A stretch of DNA of 34,097 bases from an uncultured Nitrospira sp. (GCA_902500755.1 CABVRV010000037.1:1-34097); one strand, 5' to 3'. Positions 14,764 to 25,100 are shown, numbered from the stretch's first letter. Numbers and translations are program-made. The notes: generated by a model from the letters alone, not told the origin.

Positions 14764-15789
14764 CTACACAATCCCATTCTTGAGCAAGTCATGAAGATGG
14801 ACGACGCCGCGGATGGTCCGCTCATTTTCTACGACCACCAACGTCGTAATGGAAAACCGTTCCATCATCTCGACCGCCTTGGCCGCCAGCTCGTCTGGTC
14901 CGATGGTCTTGGGATTTTGCGTGGCCAACTCCCGCGCCGTGGTGTTGACTAAATTCGTCCCTCGTTGGATAAATCGTCGCAAGTCTCCATCGGTAATCAC
15001 GCCGACCAACAACCCTTCCTGGTCCACGACGGTCGTCATGCCGAGCTTTTTTGCCGTCATCTCCAGCATGGCGGCCATGCCGCCGACGGAGACTTCAACC
15101 ATGGGAACTTCCGATTCGGCGTGCATGAGGTCCTTTACATTCACGAGCAATCGCCGACCCAAGGTCCCACCGGGATGGAATCGAGCAAAGTCTTCTTCTT
15201 TGAATTCGCGTTTCTGCAGCAACGCCACGGCGAGCGCATCGCCGAGCGCCAGTGTCGCAGTCGTGCTGGCGGTCGGCGCTAATCCCATAGGGCAGGCCTC
15301 TTCGGCCACCGAGACGTCAAGCACCACATCGGAATTTTTCGCCAAGGTGGAGTTCATTCGCCCTGTGAATGCAATGACCGGAATGCCCAGGCGCTTCACG
15401 AAGGGCAGCAACTGGAGGAGTTCCTGCGTTTCACCGCTGTTGGAGATCGTCACCAAGACATCCCGACGAGCCAACATGCCGAGATCCCCATGGACACCTT
15501 CGGCCGGATGCAAGAAGAAGGAGGAGGTCCCGGTGCTGGCAAGGGTCGCAGCGATTTTTTGTCCGATCAGACCGGACTTACCCATCCCGGATACGACCAC
15601 TTTTCCCTTACAGCGAGCCAACACGTCCACGGCCTTGACGAACCGATCATCCAGCCGTTCGATCAACGCTTCGACCGCCCGCGCCTCAATTTCCAGTACG
15701 CGCCGACCCTCGGCGAGACTGCCGCTCCCTTTCTCGGCTTTCGAGGCTCGAGCCGTCGGTGTCGGTTTTACGGTTTTGTCGCGTTCCAT
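14764..15789 (-). CDS. kdsD: Arabinose-5-phosphate isomerase KdsD/KpsF
   Basis: A 341-residue cytoplasmic enzyme that converts ribulose-5-phosphate to arabinose-5-phosphate, the first step of Kdo synthesis. An SIS domain (about 45-200) contains [40 protein letters not shown] and [12 protein letters not shown]; two CBS domains follow (about 218-270 and 285-341; [16 protein letters not shown]). A basic, probably disordered N-terminal extension of about 25 residues exceeds the E. coli protein. The start ATG lies within the 3' end of kdsA, an overlap of 22 bases, implying translational coupling. No ATG closer to the conserved region was seen. Confidence 0.95.
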   Translation of the reverse strand: MERDKTVKPTPTARASKAEKGSGSLAEGRRVLEIEARAVEALIERLDDRFVKAVDVLARCKGKVVVSGMGKSGLIGQKIAATLASTGTSSFFLHPAEGVHGDLGMLARRDVLVTISNSGETQELLQLLPFVKRLGIPVIAFTGRMNSTLAKNSDVVLDVSVAEEACPMGLAPTASTTATLALGDALAVALLQKREFKEEDFARFHPGGTLGRRLLVNVKDLMHAESEVPMVEVSVGGMAAMLEMTAKKLGMTTVVDQEGLLVGVITDGDLRRFIQRGTNLVNTTARELATQNPKTIGPDELAAKAVEMMERFSITTLVVVENERTIRGVVHLHDLLKNGIV

Positions 15790-16589
15790 ATCCGAAGAAC
15801 TCGTTCCAATAACGGTTTCAAGTGATGCAATGGGACCATATTCGGCCCATCAGACAGCGCTTCGTCCGGATTCGGATGGACTTCCATGAAAAATCCGTCG
15901 ACACCGGCTCCGGCGGCAGCGCAGGCCAAAGGCTCGACGAATTCACGTTGGCCGCTTGATTTCGTTCCTCCACCACCCGGCAACTGCACGCTATGCGTCG
16001 CATCAAAGACTACAGGATAGCCGAAACCCCGCATGATAGGGAAGGACCGCATATCGACGACCAAATTATTGTAGCCGAATGATGACCCACGCTCGGTGAG
16101 GATAAGACGGCGACTCCCACATTCCTCGATCTTTTTGACGGCATTGCCCATTTCCAAGGGCGAGAGAAACTGCCCCTTCTTCACGTTCACGACGGCGCCC
16201 GTCTTGGCGGCGGCAATCAAGAGATCCGTCTGCCGACAGAGAAAGGCGGGAATCTGGAGCACGTCCACCACCTTCCCGGCTTCCGTCGCTTGTTCTTCCG
16301 TATGCACATCGGTCAAGACAGGCAGTGCAAGCTGGGTTTTCACCTGTTTGAGTATCGCAAGCCCTTTCTCAAGACCAGGGCCACGAAACGATGTGATGGA
16401 TGTTCGATTCGCCTTATCAAATGACGACTTAAAGATGTACGGGATTCCTAACACTTGTGCAATCTCGGCGATCCGGCCGGCCGTCTCCATGACAACCTGC
16501 TCGCTCTCGATCACACAGGGACCGGCAATCAGAAACGGAGGCTGCCCTTGTCCGACCTTAAACGTTCCAATGTCGACGAGCTGTACCAT
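15768..16589 (-). CDS. kdsA: 3-deoxy-8-phosphooctulonate synthase
   Basis: A 273-residue cytoplasmic enzyme that condenses phosphoenolpyruvate with arabinose-5-phosphate to Kdo-8-phosphate. Motifs are [11 protein letters not shown] (19-29), [75 protein letters not shown] and [15 protein letters not shown]. The cysteine of AGPC (Cys25), with the later DATHS histidine, ME glutamate and ALSD aspartate, matches the ligand set of the metal-dependent class known from Aquifex; the metal-independent E. coli type has Asn at that place. It follows pyrG by nine bases and overlaps kdsD. Confidence 0.97.
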   Translation of the reverse strand: MVQLVDIGTFKVGQGQPPFLIAGPCVIESEQVVMETAGRIAEIAQVLGIPYIFKSSFDKANRTSITSFRGPGLEKGLAILKQVKTQLALPVLTDVHTEEQATEAGKVVDVLQIPAFLCRQTDLLIAAAKTGAVVNVKKGQFLSPLEMGNAVKKIEECGSRRLILTERGSSFGYNNLVVDMRSFPIMRGFGYPVVFDATHSVQLPGGGGTKSSGQREFVEPLACAAAGAGVDGFFMEVHPNPDEALSDGPNMVPLHHLKPLLERVLRIWNATKP

Positions 16590-16598
16590 AGTTGAACG

Positions 16599-18200
16599 CT
16601 AGTGCCCTAGCTTCTTGCGTAACGCCGCTCCCACAAATCCGCTGAACAAAGGATGAGGTCGATGCGGCCGAGAACTATACTCAGGATGGAACTGGGTGCC
16701 TAAAAACCAGGGGTGATCCCTCAACTCGATGATCTCGACAAGGCGACCATCGGGAGACACTCCACTCAAGACCAGCCCCTTCACGGTTAGCTGCTCACGA
16801 TAGGCATTATTGAATTCATAGCGATGCCGATGGCGCTCACGGACTTCGCTCACTCCATACATCTTCTGTGCGAGTGTACCTTCTCCCAACTTACAGAGAT
16901 ACGAACCAAGACGCATCGTGCCACCTTTATTACTCACCGCATGCTGATCGGGCATAAGATGGATGACGGGATGAGGCGACCGCTCGTCGAACTCAGCACT
17001 ATTGGCATCGGTAAGCCCGGCCACATTCCGCGCAAACTCGATTGCGGCGCATTGCATCCCCAAGCACAGACCAAGAAACGGCACCTGGCGTTCACGCGCA
17101 TACTTGATGGTGGCGACTTTGCCCTCGATCCCTCTGGTCCCGAACCCACCGGGAATCAAGATGCCGTCAGCCTCTCGCAAGATGCGCTCGGTCCCTTGCC
17201 GTTCGATGTCTTCGGATTCGATCCAATGGATATGGACTTTCGTTTCATGATCAATCCCGCCGTGGACCAGCGCCTCCCCCAAGCTCTTGTAGCACTCTTT
17301 CAAGCCCACATACTTTCCGACCAGCGCGACAGAGATTTCGTGCTTCGGCCGCTTGATCTTCTGCACCATCGCATCCCACTCACGAAGATTGGGTTGGCCG
17401 GTCTCCAGATGAAGCTGACGCACGATCAGTTCATCCAATCCTTCTTTTCGAAACACGATCGGCACTTCGTAGATCGTCTCGACGTCTTTGGCGGTGATGA
17501 CGGCATCTTTATCCACGTTGCAGAACATCGCGATCTTGCCCTTGAGCTCCGGAGGAATATAGCGGTCGGTTCGGCACAACAGAATGTTGGGCTGGATACC
17601 GATCTCGCGAAGCTTGTTGACCGAATGTTGTGTCGGCTTGGTCTTCAGCTCGCCGGCCGTTCCGATGTAGGGCACTAAGGTCAGGTGAACGTACAAGACG
17701 TTATCGCGCCCGACGTCATACGGCATCTGCCGGATCGCTTCCAGAAACGGCAAGCTTTCAATGTCGCCGACCGTGCCCCCGATCTCAACGATCGTGACAT
17801 CGATCCCTTTTGAGATGCGCATGATCGCCTGCTTGATCTCATCCGTCACATGGGGCACGACCTGAACCGTTCCACCGAGATAATCTCCTCGCCGCTCTTT
17901 CGTGATGACGGAGTGATAAATCCGACCGGTCGTATAATTGCTCTCTCTGGTGAGTGAGAGGGTCGTGAACCGTTCATAATGTCCGAGGTCGAGATCCGTT
18001 TCGGCTCCATCGTCCGTGACATAGACCTCGCCATGTTGGTAGGGGTTCATCGTGCCTGGATCGACGTTAATATACGGATCCAGTTTCAGAAAGGTGATCT
18101 TCAATCCCCGGCTCTCCAGCAGGTTTCCGATGGAGGCCGAAGCCAGTCCTTTCCCCAGGGATGAGACCACTCCTCCCGTCACGAAAATGAATTTATTCAT
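16599..18200 (-). CDS. pyrG: CTP synthase
   Basis: A 533-residue enzyme that aminates UTP to CTP with glutamine and ATP. The synthase domain begins [20 protein letters not shown] (3-22) and includes [20 protein letters not shown] and [20 protein letters not shown]. The glutamine amidotransferase domain (about 290-533) has [11 protein letters not shown], the nucleophile in FLGLCLGMQ (Cys about 379) and the His-Glu pair in [12 protein letters not shown]. Length is normal. Its place between kdsB and kdsA makes sense, as KdsB consumes CTP to activate Kdo. The gap to kdsB is 44 bases. Confidence 0.98.
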   Translation of the reverse strand: MNKFIFVTGGVVSSLGKGLASASIGNLLESRGLKITFLKLDPYINVDPGTMNPYQHGEVYVTDDGAETDLDLGHYERFTTLSLTRESNYTTGRIYHSVITKERRGDYLGGTVQVVPHVTDEIKQAIMRISKGIDVTIVEIGGTVGDIESLPFLEAIRQMPYDVGRDNVLYVHLTLVPYIGTAGELKTKPTQHSVNKLREIGIQPNILLCRTDRYIPPELKGKIAMFCNVDKDAVITAKDVETIYEVPIVFRKEGLDELIVRQLHLETGQPNLREWDAMVQKIKRPKHEISVALVGKYVGLKECYKSLGEALVHGGIDHETKVHIHWIESEDIERQGTERILREADGILIPGGFGTRGIEGKVATIKYARERQVPFLGLCLGMQCAAIEFARNVAGLTDANSAEFDERSPHPVIHLMPDQHAVSNKGGTMRLGSYLCKLGEGTLAQKMYGVSEVRERHRHRYEFNNAYREQLTVKGLVLSGVSPDGRLVEIIELRDHPWFLGTQFHPEYSSRPHRPHPLFSGFVGAALRKKLGH

Positions 18201-18244
18201 GACTGCCCTCTTTCATGAACATCAGACCGATCCGAATATGGCGC

Positions 18245-19045
18245 TCATGACTTGAAAAATACTCCACTGGTCTTCAACTCCAGCCTGATTGCGTCATACT
18301 GCTGCAGTCGCTCGGCCACGTCAGTGACGTCTTCCGGTCGATCGACTCGCAGCGATGCATACTTGGTTTCCCACACGCGGATGCGAATCCCGTGGTCCAA
18401 TGCACGGAGCTGTTCAAGCTTTTCGGCGTCTTCCAATCGACTGGTCGGCAGGGCCGCCAATCGAAGCAAGGTCTCTTTTGTGTAGATGTACAACCCCAGA
18501 TGGATATAATGGAGCCCTCCGACCACTTGCCTGCCCGGGTCGTCACGCACGAACGGGATCGGGGCTCGTGAAAAATACAGCGCATCCCCTCGGGCATCGG
18601 TCACCACTTTGACCACTGAAGAATTACGAAGGTCCTCTGTCGGATCCATCACCCGCTTGAGCGTTCCCATACTCGCTCCGCTTTCGAGAAACGGCTCAAT
18701 CAGATCAGTCAATAGTCCGGGGTTTAAGGGGATCTCGTCGCCCTGTAAATCCAAGAAGTACTCTCCCGCAAACATACGAGCGACGGCAGCCACACGGTCC
18801 GTGCCGGTTCGGTACTCACCTGTGACAAGCAGTGCCCGACCGCCGAACCGCTCAACCGCCTGCTTGATTCGCTCATCATCCGTCGCGACCAACACTTCTG
18901 AAACCGCACGGCACGCGACCGCCCGTTCATATACATGCTGAATCATCGGCTTGCCGTTCAGCTGGACCAGCGGCTTCCCTGGAAAACGGGAGGACCCATA
19001 TCTGGCAGGAATCACAACCGTGACCGATCGTGAACTCTTATTCAT
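18245..19045 (-). CDS. kdsB: 3-deoxy-manno-octulosonate cytidylyltransferase
   Basis: A 266-residue enzyme forming CMP-Kdo from CTP and Kdo. It is a GT-A-like nucleotidyltransferase with VTVVIPARYGSSRFPGKPLV near its start, GKPMIQHVYERA, VATDDERI, LDLQGDEIPLNP (about 98-109), YFSRAPIPFVRD, and HLGLYIYTKETLLR. The start is set at ATG 19045 because the family begins just before VIPARYGSSR; a longer frame from 19120 would extend into the kinase gene. The ATG overlaps the upstream stop by eight bases. The late KLEQLRALDHGIRIRVWET is the usual C-terminal element. Confidence 0.96.
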   Translation of the reverse strand: MNKSSRSVTVVIPARYGSSRFPGKPLVQLNGKPMIQHVYERAVACRAVSEVLVATDDERIKQAVERFGGRALLVTGEYRTGTDRVAAVARMFAGEYFLDLQGDEIPLNPGLLTDLIEPFLESGASMGTLKRVMDPTEDLRNSSVVKVVTDARGDALYFSRAPIPFVRDDPGRQVVGGLHYIHLGLYIYTKETLLRLAALPTSRLEDAEKLEQLRALDHGIRIRVWETKYASLRVDRPEDVTDVAERLQQYDAIRLELKTSGVFFKS

Positions 19046-20111
19046 CTCCAAACGCCTCGGAGAGCTGTTTGGGCGACACCGTAGCCGTGCCGACCATTCC
19101 CACGACGATCCCGGCTGCATAATTGGCCATCATCGCGCCCATCTTGATGTCCGCGCCGGCTCCCAACGCCAATGCGAGGGTCCCGATGACCGTATCGCCG
19201 GCGCCGGTGACGTCGTAGACCTGTCGAGCCTTGGTGGGCAAATGCCATGAGACTCCATCACGTTCGTACAGACTCATGCCTTTTTCACCACGCGTGATCA
19301 GAACGGACTGGCATCCGAGTCGCTGACGGATCATGGCTCCCGCTTCGTTGATCGTTTGATTGTCATCCCCGTGCATGCCCGATGCCTGCGTCGCTTCGAG
19401 GTGGTTTGGAGTGATGACGGTGACCCCTTTATAGAAATTGAAATGCTCGACTTTCGGATCGACAATCACCGGAACCCTGCGCAACGCAGCAAGCCGGGTA
19501 ATCTCAGACATCAGTACGGCAGACACGACTCCCTTGGCGTAGTCTGACACCACGATACAGGATAGTTCACGCAGTTTTGATTCGATATACCGAAGAATCT
19601 TTTGCCGAAGCACCGCTTTCAATTCGCTGCGCCCTTCGATGTCATACCGGACAATCTGCTGGTTATGCGCGATCACCCGACTCTTTTTGGTTGTAGGACG
19701 TTCACGATCGACGACAATCCCTCCAAGCGCGCCTCGCGTGTGCCCCAATTCTTTGACCAGCTGCTTCCCACTTTGATCCGCTCCGATCACACCGCAAAGA
19801 TGGGCTTTCCCTCCCAATGCTAAGATGTTGCTGTAGACATTGGCGGCTCCACCGAGTCGAATCGACTCGGACTCGACATGGACGACGGGGACCGGCGCTT
19901 CCGGAGAGATCCGGCTCACCCTTCCCATCACATAATGATCAAGGATCAGGTCCCCGATGACCAGAACGGATGCCTGTGGGAATCGTTGAAGATACTGTCG
20001 AAGCTCTCTAGGCGATGGAATCTCACCGCCCCCTTTCGGCCCCTCGTTCGGGCGCGAAGCGTCGTTACTTTTTCGTTTCTTTATTGGATTGCCTTGCCGA
20101 ATCGTTCCCAT
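19038..20111 (-). CDS. D-glycero-beta-D-manno-heptose-7-phosphate kinase
   Basis: A PfkB/ribokinase-fold sugar kinase of about 357 residues, acting in ADP-heptose synthesis for the LPS core. Motifs are VLVIGDLILDHYVMGRVSRI, SPEAPVPVVHVE, RLGGAANVYSNILALGGKAH, VIVDPKVEHFNFYKGVTVIT and the anion-hole motif YDVTGAGDTVIGTLALAL with the catalytic aspartate. It corresponds to the N-terminal half of HldE (RfaE). The nucleotidyltransferase half is absent and must be elsewhere if the pathway is complete. I prefer ATG 20111, which has GGAG eight bases upstream and overlaps lepB by 31 bases; the frame is open to 20153. The N-terminal 30 or so residues are lysine/glycine-rich and not conserved. Confidence 0.93.
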   Translation of the reverse strand: MGTIRQGNPIKKRKSNDASRPNEGPKGGGEIPSPRELRQYLQRFPQASVLVIGDLILDHYVMGRVSRISPEAPVPVVHVESESIRLGGAANVYSNILALGGKAHLCGVIGADQSGKQLVKELGHTRGALGGIVVDRERPTTKKSRVIAHNQQIVRYDIEGRSELKAVLRQKILRYIESKLRELSCIVVSDYAKGVVSAVLMSEITRLAALRRVPVIVDPKVEHFNFYKGVTVITPNHLEATQASGMHGDDNQTINEAGAMIRQRLGCQSVLITRGEKGMSLYERDGVSWHLPTKARQVYDVTGAGDTVIGTLALALGAGADIKMGAMMANYAAGIVVGMVGTATVSPKQLSEAFGDE

Positions 20112-20851
20112 CGAACCCACTCCGTCCAGTTCCCCTGCCCATTCCAGGACCAATAGATCCGAAACGCCTTGCCGCGGATCTTCTCTTCTCGCACATACCC
20201 CCAGAATCGGCTGTCCAGACTCTGGTCGCGATTATCACCCATCACGAAATACGATCCTTCCGGGACCGTCACCGGTCCGAAATTATCACGTGGGTTGATG
20301 CTGCTATCGATCACTCCTGGATCGATTCGTTGGGTAAAGGCTTTGTCGTCGAGCGGGTGGCCATTCACGAGCACGACTTTGTTCCGAAGCTGGATGGTAT
20401 CCCCAGGCAATCCCACGATTCGTTTTATGAAGTCTTTTTCTTCATCTTCAGGGAACCGAAACACGACGATGTCTCCACGTTCCGGTTTGCCGAAGGTAAC
20501 CACGGTGGTGGAGGTGTAGCAATTGACCGGCGGAAAGCTCCAGAGCATTTTGCAGTCCGTCGGCCACTGCAGGCCATAGGACAACTTGCTGACCAAGATG
20601 TGATCGCCGATCTGCAAGGTGGGAATCATCGATCCCGATGGAATCTTAAACGCCTGCACGACGAAGACACGAATCGCGAAGGCCAACAGCATGGCCACGA
20701 TGATCGCTTCCGCATACTCCCGGACAATGGACTTACGTCCGACGTGATCCGCCTGGCCTCCAAGCTTGGCGTTGGAAAGCGCTGCCGGTTCTCCCGACCC
20801 CGACGAGCCGGACAGCTTCTCTACATTTCGCTGATTTGGATCGAGACTCAT
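20081..20851 (-). CDS. lepB: Signal peptidase I
   Basis: A 256-residue membrane serine protease that removes signal peptides from exported proteins. One membrane anchor lies near residues 45-63 ([20 protein letters not shown]). Catalytic Ser is in [20 protein letters not shown] (about residue 73), and the Lys general base is in [14 protein letters not shown] (about residue 141). Box E is [14 protein letters not shown] near 210. A low-complexity N-terminus precedes the anchor. The ATG overlaps the lepA stop (ATGA, 20848-20851), so lepA and lepB are coupled as in many bacteria. Confidence 0.97.
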   Translation of the reverse strand: MSLDPNQRNVEKLSGSSGSGEPAALSNAKLGGQADHVGRKSIVREYAEAIIVAMLLAFAIRVFVVQAFKIPSGSMIPTLQIGDHILVSKLSYGLQWPTDCKMLWSFPPVNCYTSTTVVTFGKPERGDIVVFRFPEDEEKDFIKRIVGLPGDTIQLRNKVVLVNGHPLDDKAFTQRIDPGVIDSSINPRDNFGPVTVPEGSYFVMGDNRDQSLDSRFWGYVREEKIRGKAFRIYWSWNGQGNWTEWVRWERFGKAIQ

Positions 20852-22647
20852 TCTTCCCCGACTCTCAAGATTGCGAGGAACGCTTCCTGCGGAACCTCAA
20901 CACTGCCGACTGCTTTCATGCGCTTCTTTCCTTCCTTCTGCTTCTCTAGCAACTTCCGTTTTCGCGTAATATCGCCGCCATAGCATTTCGCCAGCACGTT
21001 CTTCTTCATCGCGCCGATGGTCTCACGCGCAACGATCTTACTGCCGATCGCGGCCTGAATGGCGATCTCGTACATCTGCCGTGGAATCAACTCCTTCATT
21101 TTCTCGGCAAGCTGACGCCCACGCTGGACGGAACGGTCTTTATGCGTGATAAACGACAAGGCATCGACCGCTTCCCCGTTCAAGAGAATATCGAGCCTGA
21201 CAAGATCGGACTCACGGTAGCCGAGCACCTCGTAGTCGAGCGAGGCATAGCCCTGGGTGCGCGACTTGAGTTTATCGTAAAAATCAAGGATGACTTCGTT
21301 GAGCGGCAGTTCATAACTGATCACGACCCTGGTCGGATCGAGGAAATGCAGCCCCTTCTGGATGCCTCGACGCTCCTGACAGAGCTGGAGAATGGCCCCC
21401 ATGTACCGCTCAGGCGTAATGATGGAGGCCAAAATAAACGGCTCTTCGAATGACTCAATGCTGCTCGGCGGCGGAAGCTGCGACGGGTTATTGACTTCTA
21501 ACACTTCGCCCTTCGTAGTGAGGACACGATAGACGACGGTCGGAGCGGTCGTGAGGAGGGTCAGATTGTATTCACGCTCGAGCCGTTCCTGAATGATTTC
21601 CATGTGCAGCAGGCCCAAAAAACCGCAGCGAAAACCGAACCCCAACGCGAGCGATGTCTCAGGTTCATAGGCAAACGAGGAGTCGTTCAATCGCAATTTG
21701 ATCAACGCATCGCGTAAATCTTCATACCGACCGGTGTCGGTGGGATAGAGCCCGCAGAAGACCAGCGGCTTGACCTCCTTGTATCCGGGAAACGGCGCAG
21801 CGGTAGGCGCAACGGCGTCCGTCAGCGTATCACCAATTTTGACATCGGCGACTTCTCTCATGTTGGCACAGAGGTACCCCACCTCGCCGGTCAGCAGCTC
21901 CGACTTCTTCGTTCGCTTGGGCGTGAACTGGCCGACTTCCATGACCTCAAACGTCCGGTTGTTCGACATGACTTTGATCTTCATGCCGGGCCGGATGGAT
22001 CCATCCACCAGCCGCGCAAGAACGATCACTCCCTGATAATTATCGAACCAGGAGTCAAAAATAAGCGCCTTCAGCGGGGCTTGTGGATCACCGGAGGGAG
22101 AAGGAACCCTGGCAATGATCGCTTCCAACACTTCCGGCACACCTTTGCCTTCCTTCGCGCTGATGGGGAGCGCATCGTCGGCGTCGAGCTGGAGCACTTC
22201 AGAGATCGAGTGCTTCGTTCCTTCAATATCTGAACTCGCCAGATCAATCTTATTGATGACCGGGATAATGGTGAGGTTGTTGGCCATGGCCAAATTCACG
22301 TTGGCAATGGTCTGCGCCTGCACCCCTTGCGTCGCGTCGACGAGCAACAGCGCCCCCTCACAGGCCGCGAGGCTCCGTGAGACTTCATAGGTAAAATCGA
22401 CATGCCCGGGCGTATCGATCAAATGCAAGGCATACGTCTTCCCATCCTGTGCTCGGTACCTGATGGCCACTGCGTGGGCTTTGATCGTAATGCCACGTTC
22501 CCGCTCGAGATCCATGGCATCGAGGATCTGTTCTTTGGCCTCTCGAGCAGTGACTGCGCCAGTAGCTTCTAAGAACCGGTCAGCGAGGGTTGATTTGCCG
22601 TGATCGATATGAGCGATTATGGAAAAATTGCGTATAAGGCTTTGCAA
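20848..22647 (-). CDS. lepA: Elongation factor 4 (LepA)
   Basis: A 599-residue translational GTPase that acts on stalled or mistranslocated ribosomes. G1 is [13 protein letters not shown] (12-24), G3 [20 protein letters not shown] (about 78-97), G4 NKIDLASSD, and the EF-4-specific C-terminal domain ends in [20 protein letters not shown], then [12 protein letters not shown]. The length is normal for the family. The start is a TTG at 22647 (TTG CAA AGC), which fits the usual short N-terminus; no ATG exists in frame nearby. It is the first gene of the envelope operon, with its promoter at 22676-22704. Confidence 0.97.
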   Translation of the reverse strand: MQSLIRNFSIIAHIDHGKSTLADRFLEATGAVTAREAKEQILDAMDLERERGITIKAHAVAIRYRAQDGKTYALHLIDTPGHVDFTYEVSRSLAACEGALLLVDATQGVQAQTIANVNLAMANNLTIIPVINKIDLASSDIEGTKHSISEVLQLDADDALPISAKEGKGVPEVLEAIIARVPSPSGDPQAPLKALIFDSWFDNYQGVIVLARLVDGSIRPGMKIKVMSNNRTFEVMEVGQFTPKRTKKSELLTGEVGYLCANMREVADVKIGDTLTDAVAPTAAPFPGYKEVKPLVFCGLYPTDTGRYEDLRDALIKLRLNDSSFAYEPETSLALGFGFRCGFLGLLHMEIIQERLEREYNLTLLTTAPTVVYRVLTTKGEVLEVNNPSQLPPPSSIESFEEPFILASIITPERYMGAILQLCQERRGIQKGLHFLDPTRVVISYELPLNEVILDFYDKLKSRTQGYASLDYEVLGYRESDLVRLDILLNGEAVDALSFITHKDRSVQRGRQLAEKMKELIPRQMYEIAIQAAIGSKIVARETIGAMKKNVLAKCYGGDITRKRKLLEKQKEGKKRMKAVGSVEVPQEAFLAILRVGEE

Positions 22648-22675
22648 ATCCTAGCTCATTCGTGAAAATCGGTTC

Positions 22676-22704
22676 ATTATAGTAACTGCCTCAGAGGTTG
22701 TCAA
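22676..22704 (-). promoter_or_regulatory. Consensus sigma-70 promoter of lepA operon
   Basis: On the minus strand, perfect TTGACA (22699-22704), a 17-base spacer and perfect TATAAT (22676-22681). Transcription should start near 22669, leaving a leader of about 22 bases before the TTG start of lepA. Its -35 box overlaps by five bases the -35 box of the oppositely oriented bioA promoter. Confidence 0.85.
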
Positions 22705-22726
22705 AGAGATCGCCCACCCTTATAAT
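22698..22726 (+). promoter_or_regulatory. Sigma-70 promoter of bioA, overlapping lepA promoter
   Basis: TTGTCA (22698-22703), a 17-base spacer and perfect TATAAT (22721-22726). Predicted transcription start near 22733, giving a leader of about 119 bases before the bioA ATG. The leader holds an imperfect pair, ATGGCGTGT and ACACACCAT, about 45 bases apart; no clear BirA operator was found. Confidence 0.75.
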
Positions 22727-22851
22727 CACGCCCCGCGACGCTGAGAAAAGCCTATGGCGTGTACCTTATTGCCCAAGCACAAATGACAAGCCGGTGCCTT
22801 CGTTTCTCCCACACACCATAAGCCATACGCTTCCCGACAATTTGTTTCCAC

Positions 22852-24219
22852 ATGGCACGCAAGCCTACCACTCAACAACTCGCAAACTGGGATCGCAAGT
22901 ACCTCTGGCATCCGTTTACCCAGATGCAGGAGTGGGAGCAGGAGAATCCCCTTATCATCGAACGTGGCAAAGGTTCTTATCTCATTGATACAGAGGGGAA
23001 GAAATATCTCGACGGAACCTCATCGATTTGGGTGAACCTCCATGGACATCGACACCCGGTTCTTGACCGCGCGATCAAGAAGCAACTCGACAAGATTGCC
23101 CACTCGACGTTCCTGGGTCTCACCAATCCACCGGCCATCGAGCTCGCGCGCGAGTTGGTTCGCATTGCTCCGCAAGGTCTCACGCGGGTCTTCTATTCCG
23201 ACAACGGCTCGACGGCGGTTGAAATCGCGCTGAAGATGGCCGTCCAGTATTGGCAGCAGCGGCATCCGAAGGCAGGCCCCAAGAACACGTTTCTGCACCT
23301 GAAACTCGCTTATCACGGAGATACGATCGGCGCGGTGAGCGTCGGCAACATAACGTTGTTCCATTCACGGTTCAAACCGCTGTTGTTTCCAACTCTGGAG
23401 GCAGAACCGCCCTACTGTTATCGGTGCCCGCTCAACCTGACCTACCCTTCATGCAAGATGGCCTGCATCGATCCGATCGAACAGATACTGAAGAGTCGTC
23501 ATCGTGACCTCGCCGGATTCATTATCGAACCGATGATGCAGGCAGCCGCCGGCATGATCCCCCAGCCGGCCGGATATCTGAAACGCATTCGAGAGCTCTG
23601 CACGAAATATCACGTGCTCTTGATTGCCGACGAAGTCGCAACCGGTTTTGGACGAACCGGAAAGATGTTTGCCTGCGAACACGAAACCATTACGCCTGAT
23701 CTCATGGCCGTCAGCAAGGGACTGACCGGGGGATACATGCCATTGGCGGTCACGTTGACGACCGATGACATTTACCAAGGTTTTCTCGGGACCTACGACG
23801 AGTTCAAGACCTTCTTCCATGGCCATAGTTTTACCGGCAATCCACTGGGCTGTTCCGTGGCTCTCGCAAATCTACAGGTTTTTCGACAAGAGAAAACATT
23901 GTCCCGGCTTCCCTCAAAGATCAAGATGCTGAATCGATGGCTGAAGCCACTGGGGACAATCTCCAATGTAGGAGACATTCGCCAGAGTGGATTCATGGCA
24001 GGCATCGAATTAGTCCAAGATAAGGTCACGAAAGAACCCTATCCACTCAGTGTCAAAGCTGGTCATCGCGTGGCAGCTATCGCCAGATCCAAGAGGCTGA
24101 TCCTGAGGCCAATTGGCAACGTGCTCGTGCTCATGCCGCCCCTCTCGACAACTGCCGAGGAATTGAAGAAAATGGTAAAAATCCTCGCCGAATCCATAGA
24201 GACGTTGCGCTTCGACTGA
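22852..24219 (+). CDS. bioA: Adenosylmethionine-8-amino-7-oxononanoate aminotransferase
   Basis: A 455-residue PLP enzyme of biotin synthesis that converts KAPA to DAPA using S-adenosylmethionine as amino donor. Motifs are YLWHPFTQMQEW (17-28), YLDGTSSIWVNLHGHRHP, FYSDNGSTAVEIALKMAVQY, KLAYHGDTIGAVSVG, LLIADEVATGFGRTGKMFAC, the PLP lysine in AVSKGLTGGYMPLAV (about residue 289), and FFHGHSFTGNPLGCSVALAN. No other bio gene is in the window, so the pathway is scattered. No Shine-Dalgarno sequence precedes ATG 22852, though the N-terminus fits the family. It is the only gene on the plus strand in the right half of the window. Confidence 0.95.
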   Translation: MARKPTTQQLANWDRKYLWHPFTQMQEWEQENPLIIERGKGSYLIDTEGKKYLDGTSSIWVNLHGHRHPVLDRAIKKQLDKIAHSTFLGLTNPPAIELARELVRIAPQGLTRVFYSDNGSTAVEIALKMAVQYWQQRHPKAGPKNTFLHLKLAYHGDTIGAVSVGNITLFHSRFKPLLFPTLEAEPPYCYRCPLNLTYPSCKMACIDPIEQILKSRHRDLAGFIIEPMMQAAAGMIPQPAGYLKRIRELCTKYHVLLIADEVATGFGRTGKMFACEHETITPDLMAVSKGLTGGYMPLAVTLTTDDIYQGFLGTYDEFKTFFHGHSFTGNPLGCSVALANLQVFRQEKTLSRLPSKIKMLNRWLKPLGTISNVGDIRQSGFMAGIELVQDKVTKEPYPLSVKAGHRVAAIARSKRLILRPIGNVLVLMPPLSTTAEELKKMVKILAESIETLRFD

Positions 24220-24298
24220 GTGTCGTCCACTTTACCTGCTCACTTCCGTTTGCCGGTCATGTCCGCGATCACATCGACAGCGCAATTAGGATAAGCTC

Positions 24299-25099
24299 TC
24301 AGCAGAGTCGCACTTCTTCGCCCACGTCGACTTTCAAACATCGAGCCGCACTCTCTTCCTGCAAAAAGATCTCCAAGTACCCACCACTATTGATCAGCGC
24401 GGCGGGACTCCGGCAGTCCCCTTGACTGTAGTTCCCCACCAACTTGGTCACGATATGTGTTCCAATATGGATCTCGATCTTTGCCAGACCGATGGTGGCC
24501 TGAAATTCTCGCACCTGCTTCGCCGTGACATTCGAGATGAGATTGCCGAATCGATCAATGTACTCAATCCTTCCGATCAGTATTTGATCTTGCTGCTGAG
24601 GCGCCCATACCAGGCTTTTCATCGGATCATTGATCACCTGCCCAAAAAATGAAGGCGGCTCCCCGCTGGCAAGCAAGGCGGCGACCGGAGCGAACAGATC
24701 ACGCCCATCAAACGTCCCCCCTTCCGAAGGCAGTCGGTATCGTGCCTCCTCGATCTGTCGAATTGTGACGTCTTGCTCGTGTTCCAGGACGTGGCTGAGC
24801 AAGCCGTTATCCGGCGCTAAAAAACTGTAGCGTGACGTGGTCGCAAGAATCGCGCGCCTGGCGCTTCCGACGCCGGGATCCACGACACACACGTAGATCG
24901 TGCCGTTCGGGAAATGGCGGTAGCAGGCGCCGAGCACGTAACTCGCTTCATCAATCTGATGCGAAGGAATTTGGTGGGAGATATCGACGACTCTGGCATT
25001 GGGGTTGAGGGTCAGGATCACACCCTTCATGCTCGCGACGAACCAGTCGCGCTCACCAAAATCTGTCAGAAGGGCAATGAGAGGGCGTGACGCCGGCAC
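24299..25099 (-). CDS. SAM hydroxide adenosyltransferase (DUF62 family)
   Basis: A 266-residue cytoplasmic enzyme of the SAM-dependent chlorinase/fluorinase superfamily. Most bacterial members split S-adenosylmethionine with water into adenosine and methionine. Motifs are IALLTDFGERDWFVASMKGV (about 9-28), DISHQIPSH, VVDPGVGSARR (about 73-83), APDNGLLSHVLE, the C-terminal IEYIDRFGNLISNV and GGYLEIF. The start is a GTG at 25099, one base past the greA stop. It is the last gene of the pyr/gre series and converges on bioA; no intrinsic terminator was seen in the 79-base gap. The biological purpose of these enzymes is uncertain. Confidence 0.93.
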   Translation of the reverse strand: MPASRPLIALLTDFGERDWFVASMKGVILTLNPNARVVDISHQIPSHQIDEASYVLGACYRHFPNGTIYVCVVDPGVGSARRAILATTSRYSFLAPDNGLLSHVLEHEQDVTIRQIEEARYRLPSEGGTFDGRDLFAPVAALLASGEPPSFFGQVINDPMKSLVWAPQQQDQILIGRIEYIDRFGNLISNVTAKQVREFQATIGLAKIEIHIGTHIVTKLVGNYSQGDCRSPAALINSGGYLEIFLQEESAARCLKVDVGEEVRLC

Positions 25100-25100
25100 G

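Noticed and set aside
14813-15889. Plus-strand open frame of 358 codons opposite kdsD and the kdsA end
   Set aside because: Serine- and threonine-rich low-complexity translation typical of an antisense shadow; the minus-strand genes carry all family motifs.
22726-22911. Minus-strand frame of 61 codons with a CHLCLGNK stretch between bioA and lepA
   Set aside because: It lies in the bioA leader and overlaps the bioA start on the opposite strand. It has no supporting start site, and a single CxxC is not enough to call a gene.
24220-24298. Terminator between the convergent bioA and SAM hydroxide adenosyltransferase genes
   Set aside because: Expected from the layout, but no stem followed by a T-run was found on either strand.
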